A stretch of DNA of 64,000 nt, taken from the NCBI RefSeq assembly GCF_001864935.2, contig NZ_CP126267.1:2790001-2854000 (forward strand). Reading direction: 5' to 3'. The DNA comes from Curtobacterium sp. MCBA15_012 (GTDB lineage: Bacteria; Actinomycetota; Actinomycetes; Actinomycetales; Microbacteriaceae). The notes beneath the pieces are model-generated. The model was not told the DNA's origin and searched no databases. It saw only the letters and a list, made by a program, of their open reading frames with translations. Below are positions 49,837-59,730 of the stretch, one piece after another. Position 1 is the first letter of the stretch, and each line of letters begins with the position of its first letter. The position numbers and the translations under genes were made by a program.

Positions 49837-51297
49837 ATGAGCCACCGACAGCGCGCCGCCCGACTCCTGCCGACCGTCCTGGCCGTCGTCGGCGTGCTGG
49901 TGCTCGCCGGTGTCATCGCCTACGGCGTCACGCATCTGGGGTTCCTCCGTGCCGGTCATCGTGCACCATTCGTAGGCTGGACGCTCATCGCTTGGACCGT
50001 CTTCGCAGGTGCGGCCCTCGCGCTCCGGTCCGTCCCCCGTGCGTGGGCGACCCGGATCGTCCTCGGCGGCGCGGTCGTCGTCGGGGTCGCGGCGCTCGTG
50101 GGACCGCCGAACACCAGTACCGACTCTGCCCGGTACGCCTGGGACGGGATCGTGCAGCACGCCGGGATCTCCCCCTACGCGCACACGCCGCAGTCCGGGG
50201 CGCTCGCCGGACTCCGGCCCGACTGGCTGTTCCCGGACAAGGTCGACGGCACGTGCAAGCCCCTCGAACCGCGGATGCGCGGCCTCGGCGACGGTGCCGA
50301 CGGCCACTGCGTCGCGATCAACCGGCCGGACGTCGTGACGATCTACCCGCCGATGGCCCAGCTCTGGTTCGCCGGGGTGCGGGCGTTCGTCCCCGCCACC
50401 GCGCAGTACCTGCCGTTCCAGGTGGCCGGGCTGCTCGTGTCGCTCGGGGTCACGGTCGGGCTCGTCGCGGTGCTGCGTCGCGTCGGGCGGCCGACCTGGT
50501 GGGCCGCGCTCTGGGCCTGGTCGCCGCTCGTCGCGTCCGAGGCCGTCACGAACTCGCACGTCGACGTGGTCGGGGCCGCACTCGCGACGGCCGGCGTCGT
50601 GCTCATCGCCTTCGGCCGACCGATCTGGGGCGGGATCGCCCTCGGAGCCGCGACCGCGACGAAGCTCATCCCCGCGATCGTGTACCCGCCGCTGCTCTCC
50701 CGCTGGCGGCACTGGTGGGCGGTCCCGGTCGGCATCGCCGTGTTCGGCCTGCTCTACGTGCCGTACGTGCTGACGACCGGCGTGAAGGTGCTCGGCTACC
50801 TGCCCGGGTACCTCTCGGAGGAGGGCTACGAGGACGGCTCCCGGTTCGCCCTCGTGTCGCTGCTCGTGCCCGGCGACGGGGCGACGGTCCTGGTCGGGCT
50901 CGCCGTGCTGCTCGCCGCCGTGGTGTCGTGGCGCCTCGCCGACCCGGCGCGCCCGTGGTCCGCCGAGGTCCTGATGATCGGCGTCACGTTCCTCGCGGTG
51001 ACGCCCCGCTACCCCTGGTACGCGCTGCTGCTCATCCCGTTCGTGGTCCTCTCCGGCCGGTGGGAGTGGCTGTCCCTCGGCCTGGCGATCGCCCTCCGCG
51101 GGGTGTGGCCCTCGGTCGACGCCTTCCGCTGGTGGCTCGGCGCAGCGGTCCTCGTGATCCTGGTCGTCACGCTCCTCCGCACCGACCGCGACACCTGGCG
51201 CCGGTGGGGCCGACGGCTCGACCCGCGGAGCTGGCGGGACGACGTCGGTGGCCACCGACCGTCGGCCGTGCCCCGCAGCACCGGCGTCGGCAGGTAG
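49837..51297 (+). CDS. GT-C glycosyltransferase (GT87/polyprenyl-mannose type)
   Basis: A 486-aa integral membrane protein with about 11-12 hydrophobic helices and an early periplasmic acidic patch (DSARYAWDG). A segment of the form YPPMAQLWF follows, then VASEAVTNSHVDVVGAALAT and ATATKLIPAIVYPPLL, the pattern of GT87-type alpha-mannosyltransferases that use polyprenyl-phosphate-mannose. The acceptor is unknown. It is divergent from the Mo-enzyme gene with only 18 bp between starts and is followed 10 bp later by moaA. Confidence 0.82.
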   Translation: MSHRQRAARLLPTVLAVVGVLVLAGVIAYGVTHLGFLRAGHRAPFVGWTLIAWTVFAGAALALRSVPRAWATRIVLGGAVVVGVAALVGPPNTSTDSARYAWDGIVQHAGISPYAHTPQSGALAGLRPDWLFPDKVDGTCKPLEPRMRGLGDGADGHCVAINRPDVVTIYPPMAQLWFAGVRAFVPATAQYLPFQVAGLLVSLGVTVGLVAVLRRVGRPTWWAALWAWSPLVASEAVTNSHVDVVGAALATAGVVLIAFGRPIWGGIALGAATATKLIPAIVYPPLLSRWRHWWAVPVGIAVFGLLYVPYVLTTGVKVLGYLPGYLSEEGYEDGSRFALVSLLVPGDGATVLVGLAVLLAAVVSWRLADPARPWSAEVLMIGVTFLAVTPRYPWYALLLIPFVVLSGRWEWLSLGLAIALRGVWPSVDAFRWWLGAAVLVILVVTLLRTDRDTWRRWGRRLDPRSWRDDVGGHRPSAVPRSTGVGR

Positions 51298-51307
51298 CAT
51301 CGGCCCG

Positions 51308-52423
51308 GTGACGGCGAGGATCCTGCCCGCGACGGGCGACCGGCCCACGGCGACCGCCGTGCCCGCGGCCTCGCTGCTGCGCCGCGTGCGCGCCACCACC
51401 GCCGGGCTGACACCGCGCCCCGCCGACGACCCGTCGCTGGTCGACCGGTTCGGCCGCCGCGCCGTCGACCTGCGCGTCTCGCTCACCGAGCGCTGCAACC
51501 TCCGCTGCACGTACTGCATGCCGGCCGAGGGGCTGCCGGTCATCCCCTCCGACGCCCTGATGACCGCCGACGAGATCGACCGCCTGGTCGGGCTCGCGGC
51601 GCGCGACCTCGGCGTCCGCAAGGTCCGGTTCACGGGCGGCGAACCGCTCCTCCGCGCCGACCTGGCCGACATCGTCCGGCGGTGCTCCGCCCACGGCGTC
51701 GAGCTCTCGCTCACGACGAACGCCATCGGCCTGGCGAACCGGGCGCAGGCCCTGGCGGACGCCGGACTCCGTCGCGTCAACGTCTCCCTCGACACCGTCG
51801 ACCCCGACGTCTTCGCCGAGGTCACGCGCCGCCCGTTCCTCGACCGCGTGCTCGAGGGCATCGCCGCCGCGGCCGACGCCGGGCTCGGCGTGAAGGTGAA
51901 CGCGGTGCTGCTCCGCGGCGTGAACGACCACCTGGCGACCGACCTGCTCGCGTGGTGCCTCGAGCGCGGCCACGAACTGCGGTTCATCGAGCAGATGCCG
52001 CTCGACCCCGGGCACGCCTGGGACGGCGCGACGATGATCACCGCGACCGAGATCCGCGCGGTCCTCGGCGAGCGGTACGTGCTCACCCCGGACGAGGCCC
52101 CGCGCGACGGCGCCCCCGCCGAGCGGTACCGCGTGCACACCCGGGACGGCGCCCTGCTCGGGACCGTCGGGATCATCGCGAGCATCACCGAGTCGTTCTG
52201 CGGCGACTGCACCCGCACCCGCCTGACCGCCGAGGGCCACGTGCGCTCGTGCCTGTTCTCGGACGACGAGGTCGACCTGCTCGGACCGCTCCGCGCGGGT
52301 GCCGACGACGCCGTCCTGACCGACACCTGGCGCCGCGCGATGTGGGCCAAGCCCCGCGACCACGGCGACGACGTGGACGGCATCGTGCACCCGGCACGCG
52401 GCATGAGCGCGATCGGAGGATGA
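51308..52423 (+). CDS. moaA: GTP 3',8-cyclase MoaA
   Basis: A 371-aa radical-SAM enzyme for the first step of molybdenum-cofactor synthesis (GTP to 3',8-cH2GTP). The N-terminal cluster motif CNLRCTYC has Cys63, Cys67 and Cys70. The C-terminal cluster cysteines are in FCGDCTRTRLTAEGHVRSC, and the protein ends in the essential GG. GTG at 51308 gives a ~50-residue N-terminal extension that looks unstructured. Its stop overlaps the moaD start (ATGA). moaC, needed for the next step, is not in the window. Confidence 0.96.
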   Translation: MTARILPATGDRPTATAVPAASLLRRVRATTAGLTPRPADDPSLVDRFGRRAVDLRVSLTERCNLRCTYCMPAEGLPVIPSDALMTADEIDRLVGLAARDLGVRKVRFTGGEPLLRADLADIVRRCSAHGVELSLTTNAIGLANRAQALADAGLRRVNVSLDTVDPDVFAEVTRRPFLDRVLEGIAAAADAGLGVKVNAVLLRGVNDHLATDLLAWCLERGHELRFIEQMPLDPGHAWDGATMITATEIRAVLGERYVLTPDEAPRDGAPAERYRVHTRDGALLGTVGIIASITESFCGDCTRTRLTAEGHVRSCLFSDDEVDLLGPLRAGADDAVLTDTWRRAMWAKPRDHGDDVDGIVHPARGMSAIGG

Positions 52424-52665
52424 CCGTGACCACCCTGCGCTTCTTCGCGGCGGCACGTGCCGCCGTCGGGACCGACGAGACCACGACGTCCGCGCCGACC
52501 CTCGACGACGCCCTGCGCGCCGTCACCGCCGCCGACGCCGAGCGCTGGACGGCCCTGCAGGAGCGCTGCTCCTACCTGGTCGACGGGGTCACCACGCGCG
52601 ACCGCTCGACGTCCCTCGTCGGCGTCGGCACGGTCGACGTGATGCCGCCCTTCGCGGGCGGGTAG
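52420..52665 (+). CDS. moaD: Molybdopterin synthase small subunit MoaD
   Basis: An 81-aa ubiquitin-fold protein opening with TTLRFFAAARAAVG and ending in the C-terminal Gly-Gly that is thiocarboxylated to donate sulfur to molybdopterin (PPFAGG). Translationally coupled to moaA; GGAGG lies just before ATG. It ends three bases before the convergent modC stop. The large subunit moaE is not in the window. Confidence 0.94.
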   Translation: MTVTTLRFFAAARAAVGTDETTTSAPTLDDALRAVTAADAERWTALQERCSYLVDGVTTRDRSTSLVGVGTVDVMPPFAGG

Positions 52666-52668
52666 CGC

Positions 52669-53694
52669 TCAGCCCGCCGGTTCGTACACCGCGACCTCGT
52701 CCGGTGCGACCGTCATCCGGACGGTGACGCCCGGCGCCAGGCCGAGTGCGGCAGCCGTCACGACCGTCACGTCCGCCACGAGGTCGGCGGTGCGCACGCG
52801 CACGAGGCCGTCCCGCGGCTCGAGCGCGGTCACGGTGCGTCCCGGCCCGGTGCCGTCCCGGCCCACGCGGACGGCCGTCGGGTGCAGCGCGGCCACGACG
52901 GGTCGGCCGGGAGGCACGGTGCGGGTCGACGACGCCAGCTCGCCCCCGCCGTCGAGTGCGATCCCCGCCGCGGTGGCGGTCCCGCGGACGAGCGCGAGCC
53001 CGGAGAAGGACGCCGCGAACGGCGTCCGCGGGTGCCGGAGCACCGCCTCGACCGGCCCCTGCTCGACGACGCGGCCGTCCTGCAGCACCACGACGCGGTC
53101 GGCGAGCGCGACGGCCTCGAGCGGGTCGTGCGTGACGAGGAGCGTCGGCCGGCCGGTCCGTGCGGTGGCGAGGGCCTCGCGGACGGCCGCGCGGGCGTCG
53201 AGGTCGAGCGCCGAGGTCGGCTCGTCGAGGAGCAGGACCGCGGGGTCGGTGGCGAGGGCCCGGGCGATCGCGACGCGCTGGGCCTGCCCGCCGGAGAGCG
53301 TCGCCGGCGCCCGGTCGCCCAGCCCGGCCACGCCGACCAGCGCGAGGGCCGTGGCGGCCCGGTGCCGCGCCTCCCGTCCGCCCGCCCCGGCAGCGCGCGG
53401 ACCGAAGGCGACGTTGTCGGTGACGGACAGGTGCGGGAAGAGGTCGGCCCGCTGCGCGACGAGGCCGGTGCGGCGGCGGTGCGCGGGGAGCCGGGCGAGG
53501 TCGCGACCGTCGAGGTGGACCGTGCTGTCCGTGCCGCGGAGGAGCCCGGCGACGGTCTCGACGACCGTGGACTTGCCGGCGCCGTTCGGACCGACGAGCG
53601 CGACGCACTCGTCGGGGCCGACCGTGACGGTGACGTCGACGCCGCGGGACGGGTCGACGACGCGGGCGTGGAGTCCCGCTGCCGGCGAGGTCAC
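52669..53694 (-). CDS. modC: Molybdate ABC transporter ATP-binding protein ModC
   Basis: A 341-aa ATPase: Walker A GPNGAGKS (residues 35-42), signature [10 protein letters not shown], Walker [13 protein letters not shown] and switch [10 protein letters not shown]-terminal TOBE-like region (~residues 230-340) fits molybdate sensing. It powers the ModB permease. A half-copy of the GGGAGGCGCG repeat (53365-53380) encodes GREAR in the variable segment before the signature motif. ATG overlaps the modB stop. Confidence 0.93.
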   Translation of the reverse strand: MTSPAAGLHARVVDPSRGVDVTVTVGPDECVALVGPNGAGKSTVVETVAGLLRGTDSTVHLDGRDLARLPAHRRRTGLVAQRADLFPHLSVTDNVAFGPRAAGAGGREARHRAATALALVGVAGLGDRAPATLSGGQAQRVAIARALATDPAVLLLDEPTSALDLDARAAVREALATARTGRPTLLVTHDPLEAVALADRVVVLQDGRVVEQGPVEAVLRHPRTPFAASFSGLALVRGTATAAGIALDGGGELASSTRTVPPGRPVVAALHPTAVRVGRDGTGPGRTVTALEPRDGLVRVRTADLVADVTVVTAAALGLAPGVTVRMTVAPDEVAVYEPAG

Positions 53695-54539
53695 GCGACC
53701 ACCGCCCGGGTGCGCAGCGACGTGACCCCGATGACGACGACCGCGACGACCACGAGCACCAGGGCGAGCGCGACCGCGGTGTCCGGGTCGACCTCGCGCT
53801 GCAGGTAGACCTCGAGCGGGAGGGTCCGCGTCACGCCCTGCAGGCTGCCCGCGAAGGTGAGCGTGGCGCCGAACTCACCGAGTGCCCTCGCGCCGCACAG
53901 CACCAGGCCGGAGACGATGCCCGGCAGGACGCGCGGGGTCGTCACGGTGAGGAACGTGCGGGTCGGTCCGGCGCCGAGCGTCGCCGCGACCCGCTCGTAC
54001 CGGTCGCCACCGACGCGCAGGGCACCCTCGACGCTCGACACGAGGAAGGGCATCGACACGAACACCTGCGCCATCACGACGGCCGTCGTGGTGAACGCGA
54101 TGCGGAGTCCGTGCTCGTCGAGGAACGCGCCGAGCACGCCGAGCCGCCCGAACGCCGCGAGGAGGGCGAGGCCACCGACCACCGGCGGGAGCACGAGCGG
54201 CAGGAGCACGAGGGCGCGGAGGACCCCGACCCACCGGGCCGTCGAGCGGGCGAACAGGACGGCCAGGGGGTAGCCGAGCACGAACGCGATGCCCGTGGTC
54301 GCGGCGGCGGTGCCGAGGGACAGCCCGAGGGCCGTGGTGGACGCGGGCGAGGTGACGAGTGCGACGAACGAACCCCAGTCGACGCGGCCGACCATCGCGA
54401 GGACGGGGACGACGACGAACAGGCCGCCGAGGGCCGCGGGGACGGGGAGCCACCACGGGACGGGCAGGCGGGGGCGGGTGGTGCGGCGGCGGCGGCGCTG
54501 GTGCCCGCCCGTCGTCGGGCCGCCGTCCTGCGCCGTCAC
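53691..54539 (-). CDS. modB: Molybdate ABC transporter permease ModB
   Basis: A 282-aa permease with five or six membrane helices and the coupling EAA-loop region [30 protein letters not shown], followed by [16 protein letters not shown], both characteristic of ModB/CysT-type permeases. The N-terminus is Arg/Gln-rich. GTG at 54539 overlaps the modA stop (GTGA) and the gene overlaps modC, making modABC a fully coupled operon. Confidence 0.94.
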   Translation of the reverse strand: MTAQDGGPTTGGHQRRRRRTTRPRLPVPWWLPVPAALGGLFVVVPVLAMVGRVDWGSFVALVTSPASTTALGLSLGTAAATTGIAFVLGYPLAVLFARSTARWVGVLRALVLLPLVLPPVVGGLALLAAFGRLGVLGAFLDEHGLRIAFTTTAVVMAQVFVSMPFLVSSVEGALRVGGDRYERVAATLGAGPTRTFLTVTTPRVLPGIVSGLVLCGARALGEFGATLTFAGSLQGVTRTLPLEVYLQREVDPDTAVALALVLVVVAVVVIGVTSLRTRAVVA

Positions 54540-55354
54540 CGGGCCGGGGTGCCGAAGCCGGCGTCGGTGAGGACCCGGCGGCCGGCGTCGGAACGGACGT
54601 ACGCGGCGAAGGACGCCGCGAGGGCCGGGTCGGCCGCGTCGTCGAGCACCGCGATCGGGTACGTGTTGACGACCTTCGCCGCCGCGGCGAACCGCACGCC
54701 GTCGACCCTGCCCGCGGCACCGCGGACGTCGGTCACGTAGACGAGCCCGGCGTCGGCCTGCCCGGACTCGATCTTGCCGAGGACGTCGGTCACGGATTGC
54801 TCCTCGCTGACCGGGTGCAGGTCGACCCCGGAGGCCCGCTCGACCGCGGCCGTCGCGGCACCGCAGGGCACCGGGGCGGCGCACGTGACGAGCTGGACGT
54901 CCCGGGCGGTCAGGTCGCGGAGGTCGTGGATGCGGAGCGGGTTGCCGGGGGCGACGGCGATCTCGAGCGTGTTCGTGGCGAAGTCCTGCGGCCAGCCGTC
55001 GGCGAGGTCCCCCGCCGACAGCTTCCGGATCGTGGCCTCGTCGGCGGTCGCGACGACGTCGGCGGGCGCGCCGTTGCGGACCTGCGTGACGAGGTCGCTC
55101 GACCCGGCGAACGAGAACTGCACCGTGGTGCCGGGGTGCGCCTGCTCGTACCGCTCGCCGAGGGTCGTGAAGGTGCGCTGCAGCGAGGCGGCGGCGAGCA
55201 CGGTGATCGTGCCCGTGGGGCCGGTGGACGGAGTGGGGCCGGCGGGGTCCGCGGTCCGTGCGCTGCCGCCGGTCGTCGCGGCCTGGGTCGAGCAGCCGGC
55301 GAGGGCGAGCGACGCCACGGCGACGAGGACGGCGACACGCAGGAGCGGCTTCAC
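54536..55354 (-). CDS. modA: Molybdate-binding lipoprotein ModA
   Basis: A 272-aa substrate-binding lipoprotein with signal and lipobox LAGC (Cys21). Mature features are [19 protein letters not shown] and [28 protein letters not shown], which hold the serines that bind molybdate/tungstate in this family. It delivers the oxyanion to ModBC and is the first gene of modABC. The short tandem repeat upstream (55376-55421) lies in its presumed promoter region. Confidence 0.95.
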   Translation of the reverse strand: MKPLLRVAVLVAVASLALAGCSTQAATTGGSARTADPAGPTPSTGPTGTITVLAAASLQRTFTTLGERYEQAHPGTTVQFSFAGSSDLVTQVRNGAPADVVATADEATIRKLSAGDLADGWPQDFATNTLEIAVAPGNPLRIHDLRDLTARDVQLVTCAAPVPCGAATAAVERASGVDLHPVSEEQSVTDVLGKIESGQADAGLVYVTDVRGAAGRVDGVRFAAAAKVVNTYPIAVLDDAADPALAASFAAYVRSDAGRRVLTDAGFGTPAR

Positions 55355-55375
55355 AGGGCGATCCTAGCCGCAGGT

Positions 55376-55421
55376 GCGGTCGTCGTGGTGTTCCACGGTC
55401 GCGCGGTCGTCGTGGTGTTCC
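55376..55421. repeat. 19-bp direct repeat upstream of modA
   Basis: GCGGTCGTCGTGGTGTTCC occurs at 55376-55394 and 55403-55421 (period 27 bp), between the MoeB-like stop and the modA start. Its effect is unknown; it is placed where a modA promoter or ModE-like site would be expected. Confidence 0.8.
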
Positions 55422-55464
55422 CCGCGCGCGCGGTCGCCGGGGGTGCCGACCACCCGCCGCTCGT

Positions 55465-56565
55465 TCAGTCGGACGCGGACCGGTCGGCGGTCGGACGTCC
55501 CTCGTGCCGCCAGGCCGTGATGCCGCCGTCGAGGACCACGGCGTCCCGCCCCTCGGCCGCGGCCGCCCGGGCCCACGCGGTGGCCCGACCGCCGCTGGCA
55601 CACACCACCACGACCACGAGCGTCGAGTCCCCCGCAGCGGTCCCGGCGGCCGGGTCGAGGTCGGTCGGTCGCACGGAGCCGGGGACGATCCCGGTCGCCA
55701 GCTCCTCCTCGGTGCGGACGTCGACGAGCACCACCCGCCGCGCCGGGTCGTCCAGCCACGCGGCCAGCCCGGCCGGCGACACCCGTGCCGGCTCCGGCAG
55801 CGCCGATGCCTGCGGGCGCCGCGACCCCGGTCCGCGCCGCAGCGGGCTCTCGGTCCACCGCCAGCGTCGGGCGTCCACCGTGAGCACGCGGCCGAGCAGC
55901 GGTTCACCGAGTCCCGCGACCAGGGCCGTCACCTGCGCCGCCATCACGGAACCCACGGCACCGCAGAGCGCGGGCAGCACGCCGTCCCGCGCGCAGGACC
56001 CCTCGTCGGGCAGTGCGTCGGGGTGCAGGTCGTGGAAGTCGACCGGCTCCGGTGCGGCGTCGTGGAAGACCGAGACCTGGCCGTCGTAGCCGAGGACCGT
56101 GCCCCACACGAACGGGACCCCCGCACGGGCGCAGGCGTCGGACACCGCCCGGGTGACCTCGACGCTGTCGGCCGCGTCGACCACGACGTCGTGCCCGGTC
56201 ACGTGCTCGGGGCGGAAGTGCTCGGCGAGCGCGACGACCTCGACGACCGGGTCGACCCCGCGGACCCGTGCGGCGGCGACCTCGGCCTTCGGGCGGTCCA
56301 CGTCCGCCAGCGAGAACAGGGTCTGCCGCGCCAGGTTCGACGCGTCGACGACGTCGTGGTCGACGATCGTGATCCGCCCGAGGCCGGCGCCGGCGAGCAG
56401 GGTGAGCACGGGCGAGCCGAGGCCGCCGGCACCGACGACCAGGACCCGCGCCGCGGCGAGGGCGTCGAGCGCGGACCGGCCCGCGCCGGGGAGCACTGCC
56501 GTGCGGGACGTCACCGCACGCCGCGCGTCCCGGGCCGCGAGGGCGTCGGCGCCGTCGGTGGTCAC
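55465..56565 (-). CDS. moeB: MoeB/ThiF adenylyltransferase fused to rhodanese
   Basis: A 366-aa E1-like enzyme. The ThiF fold has GAGGLGSPV (residues 45-53), the catalytic Asp in [12 protein letters not shown], and VVDAADS. It should adenylate the MoaD C-terminus. The C-terminal rhodanese domain (~265-366) has the persulfide Cys322 in [10 protein letters not shown]. The usual pair of CxxC zinc motifs of MoeB is not evident; only isolated cysteines are seen (GSCARDG, ALCGA). Start GTG overlaps the stop of the TOBE/HTH gene (GTGA). Confidence 0.9.
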   Translation of the reverse strand: MTTDGADALAARDARRAVTSRTAVLPGAGRSALDALAAARVLVVGAGGLGSPVLTLLAGAGLGRITIVDHDVVDASNLARQTLFSLADVDRPKAEVAAARVRGVDPVVEVVALAEHFRPEHVTGHDVVVDAADSVEVTRAVSDACARAGVPFVWGTVLGYDGQVSVFHDAAPEPVDFHDLHPDALPDEGSCARDGVLPALCGAVGSVMAAQVTALVAGLGEPLLGRVLTVDARRWRWTESPLRRGPGSRRPQASALPEPARVSPAGLAAWLDDPARRVVLVDVRTEEELATGIVPGSVRPTDLDPAAGTAAGDSTLVVVVVCASGGRATAWARAAAAEGRDAVVLDGGITAWRHEGRPTADRSASD

Positions 56566-56975
56566 CGGCCTGCCTCGACGACGTCCGGGACCTCGACGGT
56601 CACCATCGTCGCCTTCACCGAGGCCACGGCGACCGACCCGACCTCGAGCCCGAGGTCGCGCACCGCCTCGGCGGTCATCAGGGACACGACGCGGTTCGAC
56701 CCGGCCTGCAGCTCGACCTGCGCGACCAGACCGTCCACGACCAGGTCCGTCACGATCCCCACGAACCGGTTCCGGGCGGAGCTGCGGACGCCCGACGGGT
56801 CGTCCAACCCGGCGTCCCGCCCCCGCACGTACGCGGCGAGGTCGCTGCCCGCGACGACCGTGCGCCCCGCGGCGTCCTCGGCACGGGGCAGCGCGCCGGA
56901 CTCCACCAGGCGGCGGACGGTGTCGTCGCTGACGCCGAGGTACCGTGCGGCGTCGCGGATGCGGAGTGTCGTCAT
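56562..56975 (-). CDS. Helix-turn-helix/TOBE molybdopterin-binding protein
   Basis: A 137-aa protein. Residues 1-50 are a MerR/excisionase-like helix-turn-helix (LRIRDAARYLGVSDDTVRRLVESGALP). Residues ~70-135 are a TOBE/Mop domain (RNRFVGIVTDLVVDGLVAQVELQAGSNRVVSLMTAEAV), which binds molybdate. It resembles small Mo-responsive regulators or Mo-storage proteins and is a candidate regulator of the neighbouring mod and moe genes. It is the first gene of a two-gene operon with the MoeB-like gene. Confidence 0.88.
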   Translation of the reverse strand: MTTLRIRDAARYLGVSDDTVRRLVESGALPRAEDAAGRTVVAGSDLAAYVRGRDAGLDDPSGVRSSARNRFVGIVTDLVVDGLVAQVELQAGSNRVVSLMTAEAVRDLGLEVGSVAVASVKATMVTVEVPDVVEAGR

Positions 56976-57065
56976 GGTGGACGCGACCCTACGGCATGGC
57001 GAACTCTCACGCAGACCGGTCCGGTACCGGGCAGCCGTCCAGCCGACCCCGCTACCGTCCTGAGC

Positions 57066-58694
57066 GTGAGCACACCCCAGACCGGTAGCATCCGCGTCCC
57101 CGCGTCCGCGGGCGTCGCGCCGGTCCGGTCGCGCCTGCGCACCGGTTCGGCGGCCGTCGGACTCGCCCTCGTCCGCACCCCCGAGCTGACGATCGGGGCG
57201 TTCGGCGTCCTCGTCGCCGCGGCCTTCGCCTGGGTACCCTCGCTCTGGTACGACGAGGCCGCGACCGTCACGAGCGCGCAGCGCAGCTGGCCGCAGCTCT
57301 GGGCCGAACTGCACTCCGTCGACGCGGTGCACGGTCTGTACTACGCGATGATCCACGCCTGGTTCTGGCTCGTCGGGTACACCCCGTTCACCCTCCGCTT
57401 CCCGAGCGCCCTGGCGATCGGGGTCGCGGCGGGGCTGATCGTCGCACTCGGCCGTCGTCTGGGCGGTCGACGGCTCGGCATCACGGCCGGCCTGGTCTTC
57501 ATCGCCCTCCCCCGCGTCCAGTGGGCCGGTTCCGAGGGACGCCCCTACGCCACCGTCACGACGCTCGCCGTCTGCCTGACCCTCGTCGGCCTCACCGCCG
57601 TCCGACGGACCCGCACCGGTCGGAGCCTGCGCTGGTGGATCGCCTACGGCGCCGTGGCGCTCGTCGCGGTCACCTTCAACGCGTACCTCGCCCTCGCCGT
57701 CGTCGCGCACGCCGTCGCACTGGGCTGGACCCTGCTCGCCGAGCGCCGCTCCGGCCGTGGCCCGGCACCGCTCGTCACCCGCGACGTCGTGGTGCGCTGG
57801 GCGGTGGCCGCGGGCATCGCCGCCGTGGCCGTCTCGCCGCTCGTGCTCGAGATCACCGCGCAGTCGAAGCAGGTCGGGTGGATCGGCCCGATCAGCGAGC
57901 GGACGATCCCGCAGGTCTTCGCGACCGCCTGGTTCGGTGGCTCGGACCTGTACGCGGCCGTCGCGTGGGCCCTGATGGTCGTCGGTGTCGTCGCCGCGGC
58001 GGTCCAGGTGCACCGCCGCTCGCCCTCGGTGCGCGCGCTCCTGCGTGCCCAGGCCGTCCGGGTCGCCCTCCCCCTCGTGGTGCTGCCCACCGCGGTTCTG
58101 CTCCTGGCGACCGCGTTCGGCAAGCACCTGTACACGCCGAAGTACGCGTCGCTGAGCCTGCCGTTCGTCGCGCTCCTCATCGCCCTCGCCATCACGCTCG
58201 TGCGGCCCAAGGCACTGCTCGGCGCCGCGCTGGCCGTGTGCCTCGTGCTGAGCATCCCGACCGCGAGCGCCGTCAAGATGCCCCGCGCCAAGCAGGACTC
58301 GACCTGGGCGAACGCCGCCTCGATCGTCTCCGCGGAGCGTGCCGGGCGTGCGGGTGCGAACGAGGGCGTCGTGTTCGGCAGCGTCTACGGCCACCCCGGC
58401 ACCACGGCCGACATCATCCGGATCTCCTACCCGTGGGCGTTCACCGGCATGACCGACCTCGGCGCGCGCAAGATCGGCGCCGAGACCGGGGTGCTGTGGA
58501 ACCAGAACGGCGACCTCGCCACGACGATCCCCGAGCGACTCGGCGAGATCGACACCGTGTGGTTCGTCGGCGGGACCCCGAAGGCGCGGAACATCGAGCC
58601 GGAGACCGCCGCGGTCCTGGCGGAGCACGGCTTCCACGCCGAGCAGCACTGGAAGACCGGCCGCGTCGTGCTGACGGAGTACGTCAAGGGCTGA
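57066..58694 (+). CDS. GT39/ArnT-like membrane glycosyltransferase
   Basis: A 542-aa integral membrane protein with ~11 hydrophobic helices. The first loop carries WYDEAATVTSAQRSW, with the Asp-Glu pair typical of GT-C enzymes using polyprenyl-phosphate sugars. VHGLYYAMIHAWF and the catalytic-type segment LRFPSALA follow, then a C-terminal ~130-residue extracytoplasmic domain. The sugar and acceptor are unknown; mannosylation of wall polymers or proteins is plausible. The start is GTG at 57066. Confidence 0.85.
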   Translation: MSTPQTGSIRVPASAGVAPVRSRLRTGSAAVGLALVRTPELTIGAFGVLVAAAFAWVPSLWYDEAATVTSAQRSWPQLWAELHSVDAVHGLYYAMIHAWFWLVGYTPFTLRFPSALAIGVAAGLIVALGRRLGGRRLGITAGLVFIALPRVQWAGSEGRPYATVTTLAVCLTLVGLTAVRRTRTGRSLRWWIAYGAVALVAVTFNAYLALAVVAHAVALGWTLLAERRSGRGPAPLVTRDVVVRWAVAAGIAAVAVSPLVLEITAQSKQVGWIGPISERTIPQVFATAWFGGSDLYAAVAWALMVVGVVAAAVQVHRRSPSVRALLRAQAVRVALPLVVLPTAVLLLATAFGKHLYTPKYASLSLPFVALLIALAITLVRPKALLGAALAVCLVLSIPTASAVKMPRAKQDSTWANAASIVSAERAGRAGANEGVVFGSVYGHPGTTADIIRISYPWAFTGMTDLGARKIGAETGVLWNQNGDLATTIPERLGEIDTVWFVGGTPKARNIEPETAAVLAEHGFHAEQHWKTGRVVLTEYVKG

Positions 58695-58723
58695 CCCCCG
58701 CCGTCAGGGCCCGGGCGCCGTCG

Positions 58724-59659
58724 TCACTGGTGGACGACGCGCGCGCCGTGCACCGGCCCGGTCGCCCGCAGCGCCACGAACCCGGCGGCGCTCAGTTCGA
58801 CCTGCACCTCGAGCGCGGTGTCCCGGTCGGCGACCAGGAACGCCACCGTCGGCCCGCTCCCGGACACGATGCCCGCGAGCGCGCCGGCCTTCTCGCCGAC
58901 CTCGAGCGTCGCCGCCAGGGCCGGCTGCAGCCGCATCGCGGGGGCCTGCAGGTCGTTGTGCAGGCAGTCCGCGAGGAGGCCCGGGTCACCCGCCCGCAGC
59001 GCCTGCAGCACGTGGGCCTCGACCACCGGGGTCGTCGGCGCGGGCGCGATGTCCGCCCGGTACCGCTCGCGGTGGGCGTCCAGCGCGCGGTAGACCGCCG
59101 GCGTGGACAACCCGGAGTCGCTCAGCGCGAGCACCCAGTGGAACTCCCCCTTGGCGAGCGCCGGGCTCAGCTCGTCGCCGCGGCCGGTGCCGACCGCGGT
59201 CCCGCCCGCGAAGGCGAAGGGCACGTCGGCGCCGAGCCGGGCCGCGAGACCGAGCAGCTGGTCGCGCCCGAGCGCGGTGCCCCAGAGCGTGTCGACGGCG
59301 AGCAGGGTCGCAGCCGCGTCGGCCGATCCGCCGCCCATGCCCCCGGCGACCGGGACCTGCTTGTCGATCGTCAACCGCACCCCGCCGCGGTGTCCGGACG
59401 CGTCGGCGACCATGCGGGCCGCCCGGATCGCGAGGTTCGACTCGTCGGTCGGCACCCCGCTCGTGTCGATCGGGCCGGTGAACCGCACCGAGAAGTCGTC
59501 GGCGTGCTCGGCGGTGACGTCCTCGTACAGCGAGACCGCCTGGTACGCGGTGGCGACGTCGTGGTACCCGTCGTCCTGCAGCGCCCCGACGGACAGGTAC
59601 ACGTTGATCTTGCCGGGGGCGCGTACCCGTACGCGGGTCGGAGCGGCCGGCGTGGTCAT
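58724..59659 (-). CDS. ispE: 4-Diphosphocytidyl-2-C-methyl-D-erythritol kinase
   Basis: A 311-aa GHMP kinase of the MEP isoprenoid pathway, phosphorylating CDP-methylerythritol. The N-terminus [22 protein letters not shown] is typical, with [18 protein letters not shown] as the ATP-binding GHMP motif and [13 protein letters not shown] as the C-terminal motif. The usual neighbour ksgA/rsmA is not present, so the gene is here uncoupled from its common cluster. Confidence 0.95.
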   Translation of the reverse strand: MTTPAAPTRVRVRAPGKINVYLSVGALQDDGYHDVATAYQAVSLYEDVTAEHADDFSVRFTGPIDTSGVPTDESNLAIRAARMVADASGHRGGVRLTIDKQVPVAGGMGGGSADAAATLLAVDTLWGTALGRDQLLGLAARLGADVPFAFAGGTAVGTGRGDELSPALAKGEFHWVLALSDSGLSTPAVYRALDAHRERYRADIAPAPTTPVVEAHVLQALRAGDPGLLADCLHNDLQAPAMRLQPALAATLEVGEKAGALAGIVSGSGPTVAFLVADRDTALEVQVELSAAGFVALRATGPVHGARVVHQ

Positions 59660-59730
59660 GGCACCAACCTATCCTCCCGACGACGGACCGCCGTCGCACG
59701 CTGCGCCGACGGACCGCGCACGCCCGCGAC

